A stretch of DNA of 64,000 nucleotides from Limosilactobacillus reuteri (GTDB lineage: Bacteria; Bacillota; Bacilli; Lactobacillales; Lactobacillaceae). The position numbers and the translations under genes are program-made. The notes under the pieces were generated by a model that was not told the origin of the DNA, searched no databases, and saw nothing but the letters and a program-made list of their open reading frames with translations. Location of the stretch: NCBI RefSeq assembly GCF_003072625.1, contig NZ_CP027805.1, positions 1,883,501 to 1,947,500 on the forward strand. The letters run 5' to 3'. This document shows, piece after piece, positions 44,667 through 54,130 of the stretch; the stretch's first letter is position 1, and every line of letters starts with the position of its first letter.

Positions 44667-45995
44667 TTGAAAGAACCTGTTTCATCTATTCAAGCACCTA
44701 GTCGTCACACTAAAATCTATTTCACTCGTCAATGGCAAAATTTTGTCCTTGGTTTCCAGCACTTACTTGCAATGTATTCTGGAGACGTTCTTGTTCCGTT
44801 ATTAATTGGACATTACTTACACTTCTCCACACTTCAAATGACTTACCTGGTCTCGATCGATATTTTCATGTGTGGTGTTGCAACCCTCTTACAATTAAAG
44901 CGAACACCATTAACTGGGATTGGCTTGCCAGTTGTCCTCGGGTGTGCAGTTCAAGCTGTTACTCCCCTCGAAACAATTGGTGGAAAGCTAGGAATCACTT
45001 ATATGTATGGGGCCATTATTGCAGCTGGGATCTTTGTTTTCCTAATTGCTGGCTTTTTTGCCCGCTTAAAGAAGTTTTTTCCACCGGTCGTTACTGGATC
45101 TTTAATAACTATTATTGGATTTACCCTTGTTCCAGTAGGTTTTCAAGACTTAGGAGGAGGTACGCCAACTGCTGCTTCATTTGGTGATCCTGCTAACCTC
45201 CTTATCGGCTTTCTAACAATTGCTATCATTCTATTATTCAATGCCTTTGCTCGTGGCTTTATGAAGTCAATCGCTATTTTATTAGGAATTTTAATTTCTT
45301 CTTTCATCGCGGGCGCATTAGGCTTTGTCTCTCTTAAACCGGTTAGTGAAGCTGCTTGGTTCCACGCTCCGCAATTATTCTTCTTTGGCGTTCCACGTTT
45401 TGATATGAGTGCCATGATCACAATGATTCTTGTTTCGCTCACGACAATGATTGAGTCAACCGGTGTTTTCTTTGCCCTCAGCGACATTACTGGCCGGCAA
45501 TTAACAACCACCGACTTAGAACGTGGATACCGCGCTGAGGGGATTGCTGCTATTTTAGGCGGACTTTTTAATACCTTCCCTTATTCTACTTTCTCTGAAA
45601 ATGTGGGTGTTCTTAAAATGTCCGGAGTAAAAAGTCGCCAACCCGTTTACTATGCCGCCTTTTTACTCTTATTACTTGGTCTTTTACCTAAAGTCAGCGC
45701 CCTCGCAACGGTTATTCCAGAACCTGTCCTTGGGGGTGCAATGATTGTGATGTTTGGGATGGTCGGTGTTCAAGGAGTTCAAATTCTCCATAAAGTTGAT
45801 TTCTCTAACAATGCCAACCTTCTTACTGCATCTGTTTCAATTGGACTAGGATTAGGGATTACCATGTATCCGCAACTGTTCCAGCATATGCCAACTGAAC
45901 TTCAAATCATCCTGGGTAACGGAATTGTCGTCACCAGTCTTTCAGCCGTTCTTCTTAATCTGTTATTTAATCACCGGTGGGCTAATCATAATTAA
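44667..45995 (+). CDS. pbuX: NCS2-family xanthine/uric acid permease
   Basis: TTG at 44667 has GGGGAGG (44654-44660) at good spacing; an upstream TTG at 44652 overlaps that site and is rejected. The 442-residue protein has about twelve to fourteen helices. Family motifs are GFQHLLAMYSGDVLVPLLIG, GTPTAASFGDPANLLIGF, STGVFFALSDITG and NTFPYSTFSENVGVLKMSGVKSR, the nucleobase-binding signature of the xanthine branch. Control by a C-type purine riboswitch fits salvage of xanthine or guanine, taken up with protons. The exact substrate within the branch is inferred. Confidence 0.88.
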   Translation: MKEPVSSIQAPSRHTKIYFTRQWQNFVLGFQHLLAMYSGDVLVPLLIGHYLHFSTLQMTYLVSIDIFMCGVATLLQLKRTPLTGIGLPVVLGCAVQAVTPLETIGGKLGITYMYGAIIAAGIFVFLIAGFFARLKKFFPPVVTGSLITIIGFTLVPVGFQDLGGGTPTAASFGDPANLLIGFLTIAIILLFNAFARGFMKSIAILLGILISSFIAGALGFVSLKPVSEAAWFHAPQLFFFGVPRFDMSAMITMILVSLTTMIESTGVFFALSDITGRQLTTTDLERGYRAEGIAAILGGLFNTFPYSTFSENVGVLKMSGVKSRQPVYYAAFLLLLLGLLPKVSALATVIPEPVLGGAMIVMFGMVGVQGVQILHKVDFSNNANLLTASVSIGLGLGITMYPQLFQHMPTELQIILGNGIVVTSLSAVLLNLLFNHRWANHN

Positions 45996-46020
45996 TTCTC
46001 ATTCTTTTTTAATTTAGTTG

Positions 46021-46049
46021 TTGACATTCAAATCTCAGCACGATATTAT
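46021..46049 (+). promoter_or_regulatory. Promoter of the T-box leader
   Basis: TTGACA at 46021-46026 and TATTAT at 46044-46049, 17 bases apart; TATAAT at 46047 is an overlapping alternative. Confidence 0.7.
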
Positions 46050-46074
46050 AATTTCAACAATTATCGTTTCAGTA

Positions 46075-46283
46075 GAACCTTCGTTGGGCGTAAGAGAGCC
46101 GGTGGTTAGGTGTGAACCGGTCAGGCGGAGTGTTTCGAATTATCACGTGATCTGAATTATCCGGCCATATTCAGTGCCGTTACCACCTGATATGAGTGCG
46201 CATAAAATCAAGATGCGTAGGTGGGTGGTACCGCGATTAAAATAATCGTCCCGTTGATACTTTTATCAACGGGACTTTTTTAT
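46075..46283 (+). promoter_or_regulatory. T-box riboswitch upstream of an NhaC-type carrier
   Basis: The Stem I features AGAGAG (46094-46099) and GGTGGTTAGGTGTGAACC lie upstream, and the T-box sequence GGTGGTACCGCG lies at 46224-46235. A strong terminator follows (GTCCCGTTGATA with TATCAACGGGAC, then TTTTTT, ending about 46283). Uncharged tRNA should stabilise the antiterminator. The specifier codon is probably TAT (Tyr) at 46141-46143, just before CAC, but I cannot place it with certainty without folding Stem I. Confidence 0.88.
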
Positions 46284-46306
46284 TTCTTTTCTAAGGAGGA
46301 ACAACG

Positions 46307-47716
46307 ATGAAGAGTATTCGTTTTAAAGAAGCAGTGACCCTCTTACTTATCATGCTAATAATTTTAGGGACTGCCGTGATTAAGTTTGGCTTGTCACCAC
46401 AGATCCCCGTCCTATTTGTCATTGCTTTACTTATTTTTTGGGTTAAGCTTCGTGGTGCTAGTTGGGACGAGATTCATAAAGGTATCCAAGAAGGAATCGG
46501 TACCGCAATCATCCCCATCTTTATCTTTATCCTTATTGGCGCATTAATCGCCGTTTGGATTCAAGCTGGGGTTATCCCTACAATTATGATTGTCGGCTTC
46601 AAACTGATTAGCAGTCAATTTTTTGTCCCATCAACATTCATTGTCTGTTCTTTAGTCGGTCTATCCATTGGTAGTGGTTTTACAACTATTTCGACAATCG
46701 GAATTGCCCTATTTGGAATGGGAGTTGCACTTAATGCTAATCCTGCGCTAGTAGCGGGTGCGATCATTTCGGGGGCTGTTTTTGGTGATAAAATGTCGCC
46801 GCTCTCTGATTCAACTAATCTTGCCTCGGCAATCGCAGGCAGTGACCTTTTCGCCCATATCAAGAATATGATGTGGTCAACTATTCCTTCTTTTATCGTT
46901 TCGCTAATTCTATTCTGGTTCTTTGGTAATTCCAGTTCCCATATGAGCGCCGGTAAGATCGCTCACACAATGACTATCCTTAATCAACAATTTACGATTT
47001 CATGGTGGGCCCTCTTACCAATCGCCTTAATGTTTATCTGTGCATGGCGCCACATTCCAGCCATCCCAACCCTATTTATCAATATCATCGTTACAGTAGT
47101 CATGATCTTCTTCCAAAAATCAGGAACATCTCTTCAATCCCTCGCTAAATTAATTAGTGATGGCTTCGTTGCTCACACTAGCGATGCAACTGTTAATACA
47201 TTGCTTACCCGTGGTGGGATTAGCAGTATGATGGGAACAGTTTCCCTGATCATCGTTACCCTTTCGCTTGGGGGAATTTTGATGAAGTTTAACATTGTTC
47301 AGTCAGCAATGCGGCCGCTCGTTGACCACCTTCATAAGCCTGGCAGCCTTATTACTGTTACAATTCTTTCGGGTATTGGAATCAATCTTTTTGTTGGGGA
47401 GCAATACCTTTCCGTTATTCTTCCAGGTAAGGCATTTAAGGGTGCGTTTGATAAAATGGGCCTTTCACCATTAGCCCTTAGTCGTGTCCTTGAAGATGGT
47501 GGAAGTGTTATTAACTACTTAATCCCATGGGGAGTTGCCGGATCATTCGCCGCCTCAACCCTTGGTGTACCAGTCCTTCACTTCCTACCATTTGCTTTCT
47601 TTAGTCTTTTTTCACCAGTTTTCTCAATTTTAAGTGGAGTTACGGGAATTGGTTTGAAGTGGCAAAAAGGAAAGCAACGCAATACTACGAATGAAAATCA
47701 AATAAAGGAAGCTTAA
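46307..47716 (+). CDS. NhaC-family carrier, probable amino acid (tyrosine) transporter
   Basis: A 469-residue protein with ATG at 46307 and AAGGAGGAA upstream. About eleven helices are visible, with the family signature GAIISGAVFGDKMSPLSDSTNLASAIAGSDLF and a repeat-like second half (GGISSMMGTVSLIIVTLS). NhaC members include Na+/H+ and malate/lactate antiporters, but members behind T-box leaders are predicted amino acid transporters, for Tyr in several Firmicutes. Control by tRNA charging strongly argues for amino acid uptake here. A terminator follows and is shared with the converging YfcC gene. Confidence 0.82.
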   Translation: MKSIRFKEAVTLLLIMLIILGTAVIKFGLSPQIPVLFVIALLIFWVKLRGASWDEIHKGIQEGIGTAIIPIFIFILIGALIAVWIQAGVIPTIMIVGFKLISSQFFVPSTFIVCSLVGLSIGSGFTTISTIGIALFGMGVALNANPALVAGAIISGAVFGDKMSPLSDSTNLASAIAGSDLFAHIKNMMWSTIPSFIVSLILFWFFGNSSSHMSAGKIAHTMTILNQQFTISWWALLPIALMFICAWRHIPAIPTLFINIIVTVVMIFFQKSGTSLQSLAKLISDGFVAHTSDATVNTLLTRGGISSMMGTVSLIIVTLSLGGILMKFNIVQSAMRPLVDHLHKPGSLITVTILSGIGINLFVGEQYLSVILPGKAFKGAFDKMGLSPLALSRVLEDGGSVINYLIPWGVAGSFAASTLGVPVLHFLPFAFFSLFSPVFSILSGVTGIGLKWQKGKQRNTTNENQIKEA

Positions 47717-47758
47717 AAAAATCTGGGTTTGAGAATTTCTCTTACCCAGACTTTTTTA
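47717..47758. terminator. Bidirectional terminator
   Basis: AAATCTGGGT pairs with ACCCAGACTTTTTT across the short spacer, with an A-run on the left for the minus-strand gene. Confidence 0.8.
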
Positions 47759-49307
47759 TTATCCCGCAATTAATACTTCTGTTACCAATAATCCACCACC
47801 AAAGATTAAAACAAAGACAACTACCGGCCACACGAACCGCAGCCAATGGGAATATCGCATATCAAGCATTTGCAAAGTTGCCATTACTAATCCAGTCGGT
47901 GCTAAGAATAACATTGCATATTGCCCAAATTGATATGCAGTAACAACCGTATACCGTGGAATGTGAACCGTATCAGCTAGTGGCGCTAAAATTGGCATTG
48001 CTAGCACTGCTAAACCAGATGATGATGGAACGATAAAGCCTAAGACAAAGAATACCAACATCATCACAATAATGAAAAATGATCCGTTCATATGTACAAC
48101 CATTTTTGAAGAAGCATAGAGAATTGTATCAGAAATATAGCCGTCATTAAGCACTTTATTAATTCCCCGTGCCAAACCAATAATTAATGACACACCGACT
48201 AAACTAGCCGCTCCATCAGAAAAAGCTGTTGTGGTCTTATATTCGCCTAAACCATCTTGGCGCCCGAAACAAGTTAAAAACATAATAATAATAGCAATTG
48301 TTAAGAAAGCTGATGCCATGTTAGGAAAGGCCCATCCTTTGGCCATTACTCCCCAAATCATAATTGGGAAAGCACAAGCAAATAAAATTAAAATAATTTT
48401 TTAAAGTAAACCGCTGATCTTTTTCTTCGCTAGTAGTCATTCCCCACATTTGATCAAATTTTTCTCGGTCATCATAGGAATAAGAAAACTGTGGATCCTG
48501 TTGTACTTTGCGTGCATACCAATGCAGGTAAAATAATAAACAAGTAACTGCAATTACCAAACCAAAAATTCGTCCTGCCATTCCTTGCGTAAAAGTTGTC
48601 CCAGCAGCATTTGACGCAATTACAACTGAAAACGGATTGATTACTGAAAATGTTGTTCCAAGCGAACTTGCTAAGAAAATAGCCCCAACACAAACAATTG
48701 AATCATAATCCATCGCAATAAAAACTGGGGCTAAGATTGGATAAAAGGCAACCGCTTCTTCTTCAATCCCACATAGGGTTCCGCCAAGTGCTAGTAAAAC
48801 TGTCACGAGGAACACTAAAATAAATTCTTTCCCCTTAGTCTTGGTAGATAGTGCGGCCAGCCCAGATTCAAAGGCTCCACTTGCTTTAACAACACCAATC
48901 AAACCACCTAAGACTAGGATAAAATCATAATATCAACTGATTCAATCGTACCGTCGACCATACTAGAAAAAATATCGCTGACCGAAGCAGGATGCTGTTC
49001 AAGCCGCTTATAAGTTTCCGGCACTGAAATTGGCTTATTGATTGCACCGGATTTAAACTGGTCGACATCAATCTGAATGTGCAATTTATCTAATGTTGCC
49101 TGTGTTGCCGGATAACTAATTTTTTCTCCAGTTGGTTGTGTTACTTGGAGATGATCATTGACATATGCTAGCTTAGAATAGCTTCCTGCTGGAACAATCC
49201 AAGTTAACATTACTGCAATCACCGTTAGAAAGAATAAAATCGTAAATGCACCTGGCATTTTTAATTTAAACCGATGCTTTTTTTCCTGCTGTTGCTTCTC
49301 CCATCAT
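47759..49307 (-). pseudogene. YfcC-family carrier with three frameshifts
   Basis: The native start is probably ATG at 49307 or 49304 (AAGGAGTGAGG upstream). The first frame stops after about twelve codons; a one-base change in an A7 run (49279-49285) leads into HRFKLKMPGAFTILFFLTVI. A second shift near 48915 separates SVDIMI from ILVLGGLIGVVKASG. A third lies in an A6 run (48399-48404), between FTLK and IILILFACAFPIMIWG. Repaired, the protein would be about 515 residues with twelve helices. YfcC/DcuC-like carriers move dicarboxylates or amino acids such as ornithine or arginine. All three lesions are single-base events. Confidence 0.83.
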
Positions 49308-49410
49308 CCTCACTCCTTAAGTCTTCTTTCTCCCTTCTATTAATTTTAGCAAGCGTTTTCAACAAACTTCGTAATAAGTCAGATTAATTCAACAAATGCA
49401 TATTTATTAT

Positions 49411-49452
49411 TTAAAAAGCAGGTTAAACCCATTAGATTTACCTGCTTTTTAA
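49411..49452. terminator. Bidirectional terminator
   Basis: TTAAAAAGCAGGTTAAA pairs with TTTACCTGCTTTTTAA. It lies downstream of the phosphoglycerate mutase-like gene. Confidence 0.82.
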
Positions 49453-49475
49453 CATTTTCACCTTTATTACTTAGG

Positions 49476-50129
49476 CTACTTATTATATTCAACAATTTCC
49501 ATATTGTTATCAGTCAACGTTGCGCGCGTCAGGCTTCCATTTGCTGGGCGCTCAGTCACATCATACTTTCCATGACCAAACCGCTCTACTAAGCTTAAAA
49601 CAGTATTTCCATGACTTACCCATAAAACATTGGCGTCGTCAGGTAAATCAGCATTCCGAATTAATTCAATTCCTTTGTCCATTCGTTGCCAATACTCTTC
49701 ATTGTTTTCGGCGTCATGAAATGGATCAGCATCCTTTAACCAGTCTTTGGTTTGACCGATGGAATATGCGGTTACAATTTCACGGAAGTTCTTAAAGCCA
49801 TGAGGGGCACCCGCATTGTACCAAGCAAGATCCATATTTGTTCCTTCATATGATCCATAAAACTCTTCCCGAAAATAAGGAGCGGTGACTGGATGAGCTA
49901 CAGAATTAGCGTTATTAAGATTTAAAATCACTTGTGCTGTTTCCATGGCTCGGGAAAGGTCACTACAAAAGGCACCATCAAAGTGAATATTCTGCAACTT
50001 CTCACCAGCTACCTTTGCATCTTCTTTCCCCTTCATAGTTAGGGGAGAATTACTCCAACCTTGCAATTTATTGTAAATATTAAAGAAAGTCTGTCCATGG
50101 CGAACAAGATAAATATTCAATTTAGTCAT
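49476..50129 (-). CDS. Histidine phosphatase (phosphoglycerate mutase family)
   Basis: A 217-residue protein with ATG at 50129 and ATGGAGGGA upstream. The phosphohistidine loop is LVRHGQTFFN (His11). FCSDLSRAMETAQVIL, the acid residue region REEFYGSYEG and a second His in WVSHGNTVLSL complete the active site. This is the cofactor-dependent mutase/broad phosphatase (GpmB/PhoE-like) family; several such paralogues are usual in lactobacilli and most act as phosphatases rather than glycolytic mutases. The gene is monocistronic, with its own terminator. Confidence 0.88.
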   Translation of the reverse strand: MTKLNIYLVRHGQTFFNIYNKLQGWSNSPLTMKGKEDAKVAGEKLQNIHFDGAFCSDLSRAMETAQVILNLNNANSVAHPVTAPYFREEFYGSYEGTNMDLAWYNAGAPHGFKNFREIVTAYSIGQTKDWLKDADPFHDAENNEEYWQRMDKGIELIRNADLPDDANVLWVSHGNTVLSLVERFGHGKYDVTERPANGSLTRATLTDNNMEIVEYNK

Positions 50130-50260
50130 AACAATCCCTCCATAATTTTATTGTACCGCTTACAAGTCCTTAAAACTATTTAAGTATTAACTTTGAGCTT
50201 TAAACACATATTCTTCATATTCTCCACGTAGACTAAAAAATATAGAAGGAAGGAATTATT

Positions 50261-50524
50261 ATGAAGCTTAGAGATACTAGTCAACCAAATATTGTTGCTG
50301 CTAAGATTATTAATGTTACTCCGAAAAATGTTACCGTAATTACTGAAGAAGGCCACTTACTCAAGATTCCATTAACTAAACAGTATCGGGAAGATAAAAC
50401 TTTACGGGCATCATTGGTTGATATCTTGAAAGCAGGGATATGGATTCCAGTAAATAAAAAGCTAAAAAAATTATTTAGTTATGACTGGCTTTCTGTTCCT
50501 GCCTTGATCCCAGCAAAGAATTAA
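50261..50524 (+). CDS. Small conserved-looking protein of unknown function
   Basis: An 87-residue, basic protein with ATG at 50261 and AGAAGGAAGG upstream. The first half alternates hydrophobic and polar residues (AAKIINVTPKNVTVITEEGHLLKIPL), suggesting a small beta-barrel or KOW/SH3-like fold. The second half has two Trp and a Lys-rich patch (PVNKKLKKLF). No membrane segment or signal is present. It lies 126 bases before ltaS, on the same strand, and could share a transcript. I do not recognise a family. Confidence 0.65.
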   Translation: MKLRDTSQPNIVAAKIINVTPKNVTVITEEGHLLKIPLTKQYREDKTLRASLVDILKAGIWIPVNKKLKKLFSYDWLSVPALIPAKN

Positions 50525-50649
50525 GTTTCTTCAACGATTTCCATAAAAAGAATGTTTTATAGTAATCTATGATAAAATAATTCTTGATTTGTCGAAATTG
50601 CACTTCGATAACATAGAACAAACCATATTGATTGCGAGGAACATTCCTA

Positions 50650-52779
50650 ATGAAAAAATTAAGCAAATTTGTGGATACTAGGATTGGTTTTTTCACCCTC
50701 CTAGTTATCCTTTTTTGGTTAAAGACCCTGTTTGCTTACTTTACTGACTTTAAGCTTGGCGTTACGGGAATTTTTCAATACCTTATCTTAATTTTTAACC
50801 CGTTAGCGACCACCTTTTTTATTTACAGTTTAGCATTCTACTTTAAGCGTTCGCGGTTCTTCTACCCGGTTATTATGGGCTTAGACATTGCAAACACATT
50901 ATTACTCTATTTAAATGTCATCTATTATCGTGAATTTACCGATTTTATGACAATTGCTACGATGACTGGCTATTCAAAAGTTAATCAAGGTTTAAGTGGT
51001 AGTTCACTTGCCCTCACTAACTTCCATGATGTCTTTTACTGGTTAGATATCGTTGTAATTCTTATTTTAATGCTCTGTAAAGTTATCAAATTTGATCCAC
51101 GAGCAATTGGAACAAGGTTAGCATTCGCATTTAGCTCCGTTGGCCTTGTCTTATTTGGGGTTAATTTGTCTTTTGCGGAAATGAGTCGTCCGCAACTGCT
51201 TGGCCGGACATTTGATCGTTCCTACATTGTAAAATATCTCGGTATTGATACTTTTACTGGTTATGATTTAGTAAAATCGCAACATATCAATAATATGCGA
51301 CAAAGTGCTACTAAACCTGAGCTACTAAAAGTTAAGAAGTTCACTGATAAGCACTACGCTCCGGCCAATCCGCAAATGTATGGAATCGCCAAGGGTCGTA
51401 ACGTGATTATCATCCACCTTGAAAGTTTCCAACAATTTTTAATTAACAAGAAGATCAACGGTCAAGAAGTTACCCCATTCCTTAACTCACTTTATAACGG
51501 CAAGGATACCTACTCGTTTGATAATTTCTTCCACCAAGTCGGTCAAGGTAAAACCAGCGATGCAGAAAACCTCCTAGAGACTAGTACATTCGGATTGCCA
51601 CAAGGATCTTTATTTGCCGCGTTAGGAAGCGACAACACTTTCCAAGGCGCTCCAGCTATTCTTAATCAACGTGCCGGTTACACGAGCGCTGTTTTCCACG
51701 GAAATGTCGCTAGTTTCTGGAACCGCAATAATGTATACAAGAATTTAGGTTACCAATATTTCTTTGATGCTAGTTATTACGATACTTCTGGAGACAAGGC
51801 TACCGGATATGGACTTAAAGATAAGTTATTATTCAAAAATTCGATCAAGTATCTCCAAAGTTTACAGCAGCCATTCTACGCTAAATATATCACTGTTACT
51901 AACCACTTCCCTTACACGCTTGATGATGAAGATAAAGATCCAAACTTCCAAACAACTAATACCGGGGATAGTAACGTCGATAATTACTTTGTAACAGCTC
52001 ATTATCTTGATCAATCAATTCAGGAATTCTTTAATTATCTCCAAAAGACTGGTCTTGATAAGAAATCAATTATTATGATTTATGGTGACCATTATGGGAT
52101 TTCAAACAGCGAGAATACTTCCTTAGCAAGTGTTCTTGGAAAGAGTGCAGATGATTGGACTGACTTTGATAATGCTCAGCTTCAACGCGTACCACTAATG
52201 TTTGTCATCCCTGGTACGGGTCACGGAAAAGTTTATCATACTTATGGTGGAGAAGTTGATGTTCTTCCAACCCTCCTTCACTTATTAGGAATTAGCAGTA
52301 AACGCTATATTCAATTTGGAACCGATCTCTTCTCTAGCAAGCATAATCAAGTGGTTGCCTTCCGTAATCGGGATTTTGTTACGCCAACTTATACGAGTGT
52401 GGGTGGAACAATTTACAATAATAAGACCGGTAAAGAAGCTAAACTTACCAAGAAGCAGCAAGAGAAGTTAAAGAAGGATCAAGAGTTTGTAAATGAAGAA
52501 CTAACTCTTTCTGATTCGTTAAATGAAAAGAATCTCTTACGGTTCTACCATCCAAAAGGGTTTAAAAACGTTAACCCAGCTGATTACAATTACTCAAACG
52601 GTCTAAAACGCGCACAGCGAATCGAAAAGAAGAAGGGAATTAAATCAACAAGTATTTACTCAGAAAATGGTGACCGTTCAACTGTAGATGACTACAGCAC
52701 TGACGCCCCTGAGCAAAACCACTCTTCCACTGATTCCAACCGTATTAAGATCACTAACCCAGACGATAATAATAAATAG
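50650..52779 (+). CDS. ltaS: Lipoteichoic acid synthase family protein (LtaS)
   Basis: A 709-residue protein; ATG at 50650 with GCGAGGA upstream (an in-frame alternative at 50632 has no site). Five membrane helices occupy residues about 10-170. An extracellular sulfatase-fold domain follows with Glu258 (LESFQQF), the nucleophile Thr302 in GKTSDAENLLETS and metal ligands Asp480-His481 in YGDHYG. This matches LtaS, which polymerises glycerol phosphate from phosphatidylglycerol on the outer membrane face. The C-terminal 60 residues are highly charged (KGIKSTSIYSENGDRSTVDD). A strong terminator follows. Paralogues (LtaP, YvgJ) are possible alternatives. Confidence 0.92.
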   Translation: MKKLSKFVDTRIGFFTLLVILFWLKTLFAYFTDFKLGVTGIFQYLILIFNPLATTFFIYSLAFYFKRSRFFYPVIMGLDIANTLLLYLNVIYYREFTDFMTIATMTGYSKVNQGLSGSSLALTNFHDVFYWLDIVVILILMLCKVIKFDPRAIGTRLAFAFSSVGLVLFGVNLSFAEMSRPQLLGRTFDRSYIVKYLGIDTFTGYDLVKSQHINNMRQSATKPELLKVKKFTDKHYAPANPQMYGIAKGRNVIIIHLESFQQFLINKKINGQEVTPFLNSLYNGKDTYSFDNFFHQVGQGKTSDAENLLETSTFGLPQGSLFAALGSDNTFQGAPAILNQRAGYTSAVFHGNVASFWNRNNVYKNLGYQYFFDASYYDTSGDKATGYGLKDKLLFKNSIKYLQSLQQPFYAKYITVTNHFPYTLDDEDKDPNFQTTNTGDSNVDNYFVTAHYLDQSIQEFFNYLQKTGLDKKSIIMIYGDHYGISNSENTSLASVLGKSADDWTDFDNAQLQRVPLMFVIPGTGHGKVYHTYGGEVDVLPTLLHLLGISSKRYIQFGTDLFSSKHNQVVAFRNRDFVTPTYTSVGGTIYNNKTGKEAKLTKKQQEKLKKDQEFVNEELTLSDSLNEKNLLRFYHPKGFKNVNPADYNYSNGLKRAQRIEKKKGIKSTSIYSENGDRSTVDDYSTDAPEQNHSSTDSNRIKITNPDDNNK

Positions 52780-52798
52780 CACGGGTACAACATAGCAT

Positions 52799-52845
52799 AA
52801 TAGAGCCTAGCAGAACATTTTGTTTTGTCTAGGCTCTATTTTTTA
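52799..52845 (+). terminator. Terminator of ltaS
   Basis: AATAGAGCCTAG pairs with CTAGGCTCTATT, followed by TTTT. Confidence 0.87.
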
Positions 52846-52936
52846 AGTTTAAGCTAATTTCAATCAACTAAACTTTTCCTCCAGTAGCAAAAGTGATATT
52901 GTTAACTTATACACAAAGAATAATGGAGGGATTTTT

Positions 52937-54058
52937 ATGGTTGAAGAATTTGGCTCACCATCGTCGTATATTCAAGGTAAAGGTGTCCTTTTTGAAAGTG
53001 ATAAGTATCTTAAAAACTTTGGTACAAAGCCGTTACTATTGGCTGGCGAAACAGTCTATAAAATTGTAGGTAAGCGGTTTGAACAATATCTTCAAGAAAG
53101 CGGTTATGATGTCACCCGTGTTCAATTTAATGGTGAATCATCCACTAACGAAGTAAACCGGGTCACAGAAATTGGTAAAGAAAATAATGTAACTGTCGTT
53201 TATGGTCTTGGTGGTGGTAAAACAGTTGATACTGCCAAAGCGATTGCCGATAACCTTAACTTACCAGTTGTAATTATGCCAACATTGGCTTCAAATGATG
53301 CACCTTGTTCTCGTCTTTCAGTAATCTACACTGTTGACGGTGGCTTCGATCATTATCGTTTCTACAACCAAAACCCTAATCTGGTTTTAGTTGATACTCA
53401 AGTTATCGCTAATGGTCCCGTTCGGATGCTTATTTCTGGAATTGCTGATGCTTTAGCTACCAATATTGAGGCACAAGCAGTTGCTCAGGCTCATAGTGAT
53501 ACAATGCTTGGTGAAAAACAAACCCTTGTTGGAAATGCAATCGCCCAGAAATGTGAAGAGACATTATTTAATTACTCGCACCTAGCTGTAGCGGATGCGG
53601 AAGCACATGTCGTTACGCCAGCATTTTCTAATATTGTTGAGGCTAATACCCTGATGAGTGGTCTTGGTTTTGAAAGTGGTGGTTTATCCGGTGCTCATGC
53701 TATTCATGATGGCTTAACAATTTTAGAAGAAACACATGATTTAACACACGGTGAGAAAGTTGCATACGGAACACTTACCCAATTAATGCTCGAAGGTGCT
53801 GATAAAGAACGTTATAATAAATACTTCCAATTTATTCTTTCTTTAGGCCTCCCAACTACTCTTGCTGATCTACATTTAGAAAATGTTACTGATGAAGAAT
53901 TGCTCAGTGCTGGAAAAGCCGCCTGTTCAGAACAAGATACCATGGATCGTTTGCCATTTAAGGTAACTCCAGATGACGTTGCGCAAGCATTACGAGCAGT
54001 TGATGTATATACTAAACAATATTTAAATAGTCACCATTGTTATCATAGCCAGATGTAA
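52937..54058 (+). CDS. gldA: Glycerol dehydrogenase (iron-containing ADH family)
   Basis: A 373-residue protein with ATG at 52937 and AATGGAGGG upstream. The NAD-binding loop is YGLGGGKTVDTAKAIAD (about residues 93-109), with PTLASNDAPCSRLSVIY for substrate and cofactor contacts. Metal ligands are the Asp in SGIADALAT and His residues in SGAHAIHDGL and LTHGEKVAYG. It oxidises glycerol to dihydroxyacetone, or works in reverse in redox balance, consistent with glycerol use in L. reuteri-group bacteria. The terminator after it is split by IS3. Confidence 0.93.
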   Translation: MVEEFGSPSSYIQGKGVLFESDKYLKNFGTKPLLLAGETVYKIVGKRFEQYLQESGYDVTRVQFNGESSTNEVNRVTEIGKENNVTVVYGLGGGKTVDTAKAIADNLNLPVVIMPTLASNDAPCSRLSVIYTVDGGFDHYRFYNQNPNLVLVDTQVIANGPVRMLISGIADALATNIEAQAVAQAHSDTMLGEKQTLVGNAIAQKCEETLFNYSHLAVADAEAHVVTPAFSNIVEANTLMSGLGFESGGLSGAHAIHDGLTILEETHDLTHGEKVAYGTLTQLMLEGADKERYNKYFQFILSLGLPTTLADLHLENVTDEELLSAGKAACSEQDTMDRLPFKVTPDDVAQALRAVDVYTKQYLNSHHCYHSQM

Positions 54059-54130
54059 TAAAACAACCTAAGATTAGTTCAGGACAGGCACTATGTCCCG
54101 TCAAGTATACAGATCAAATAGATAAAAATT

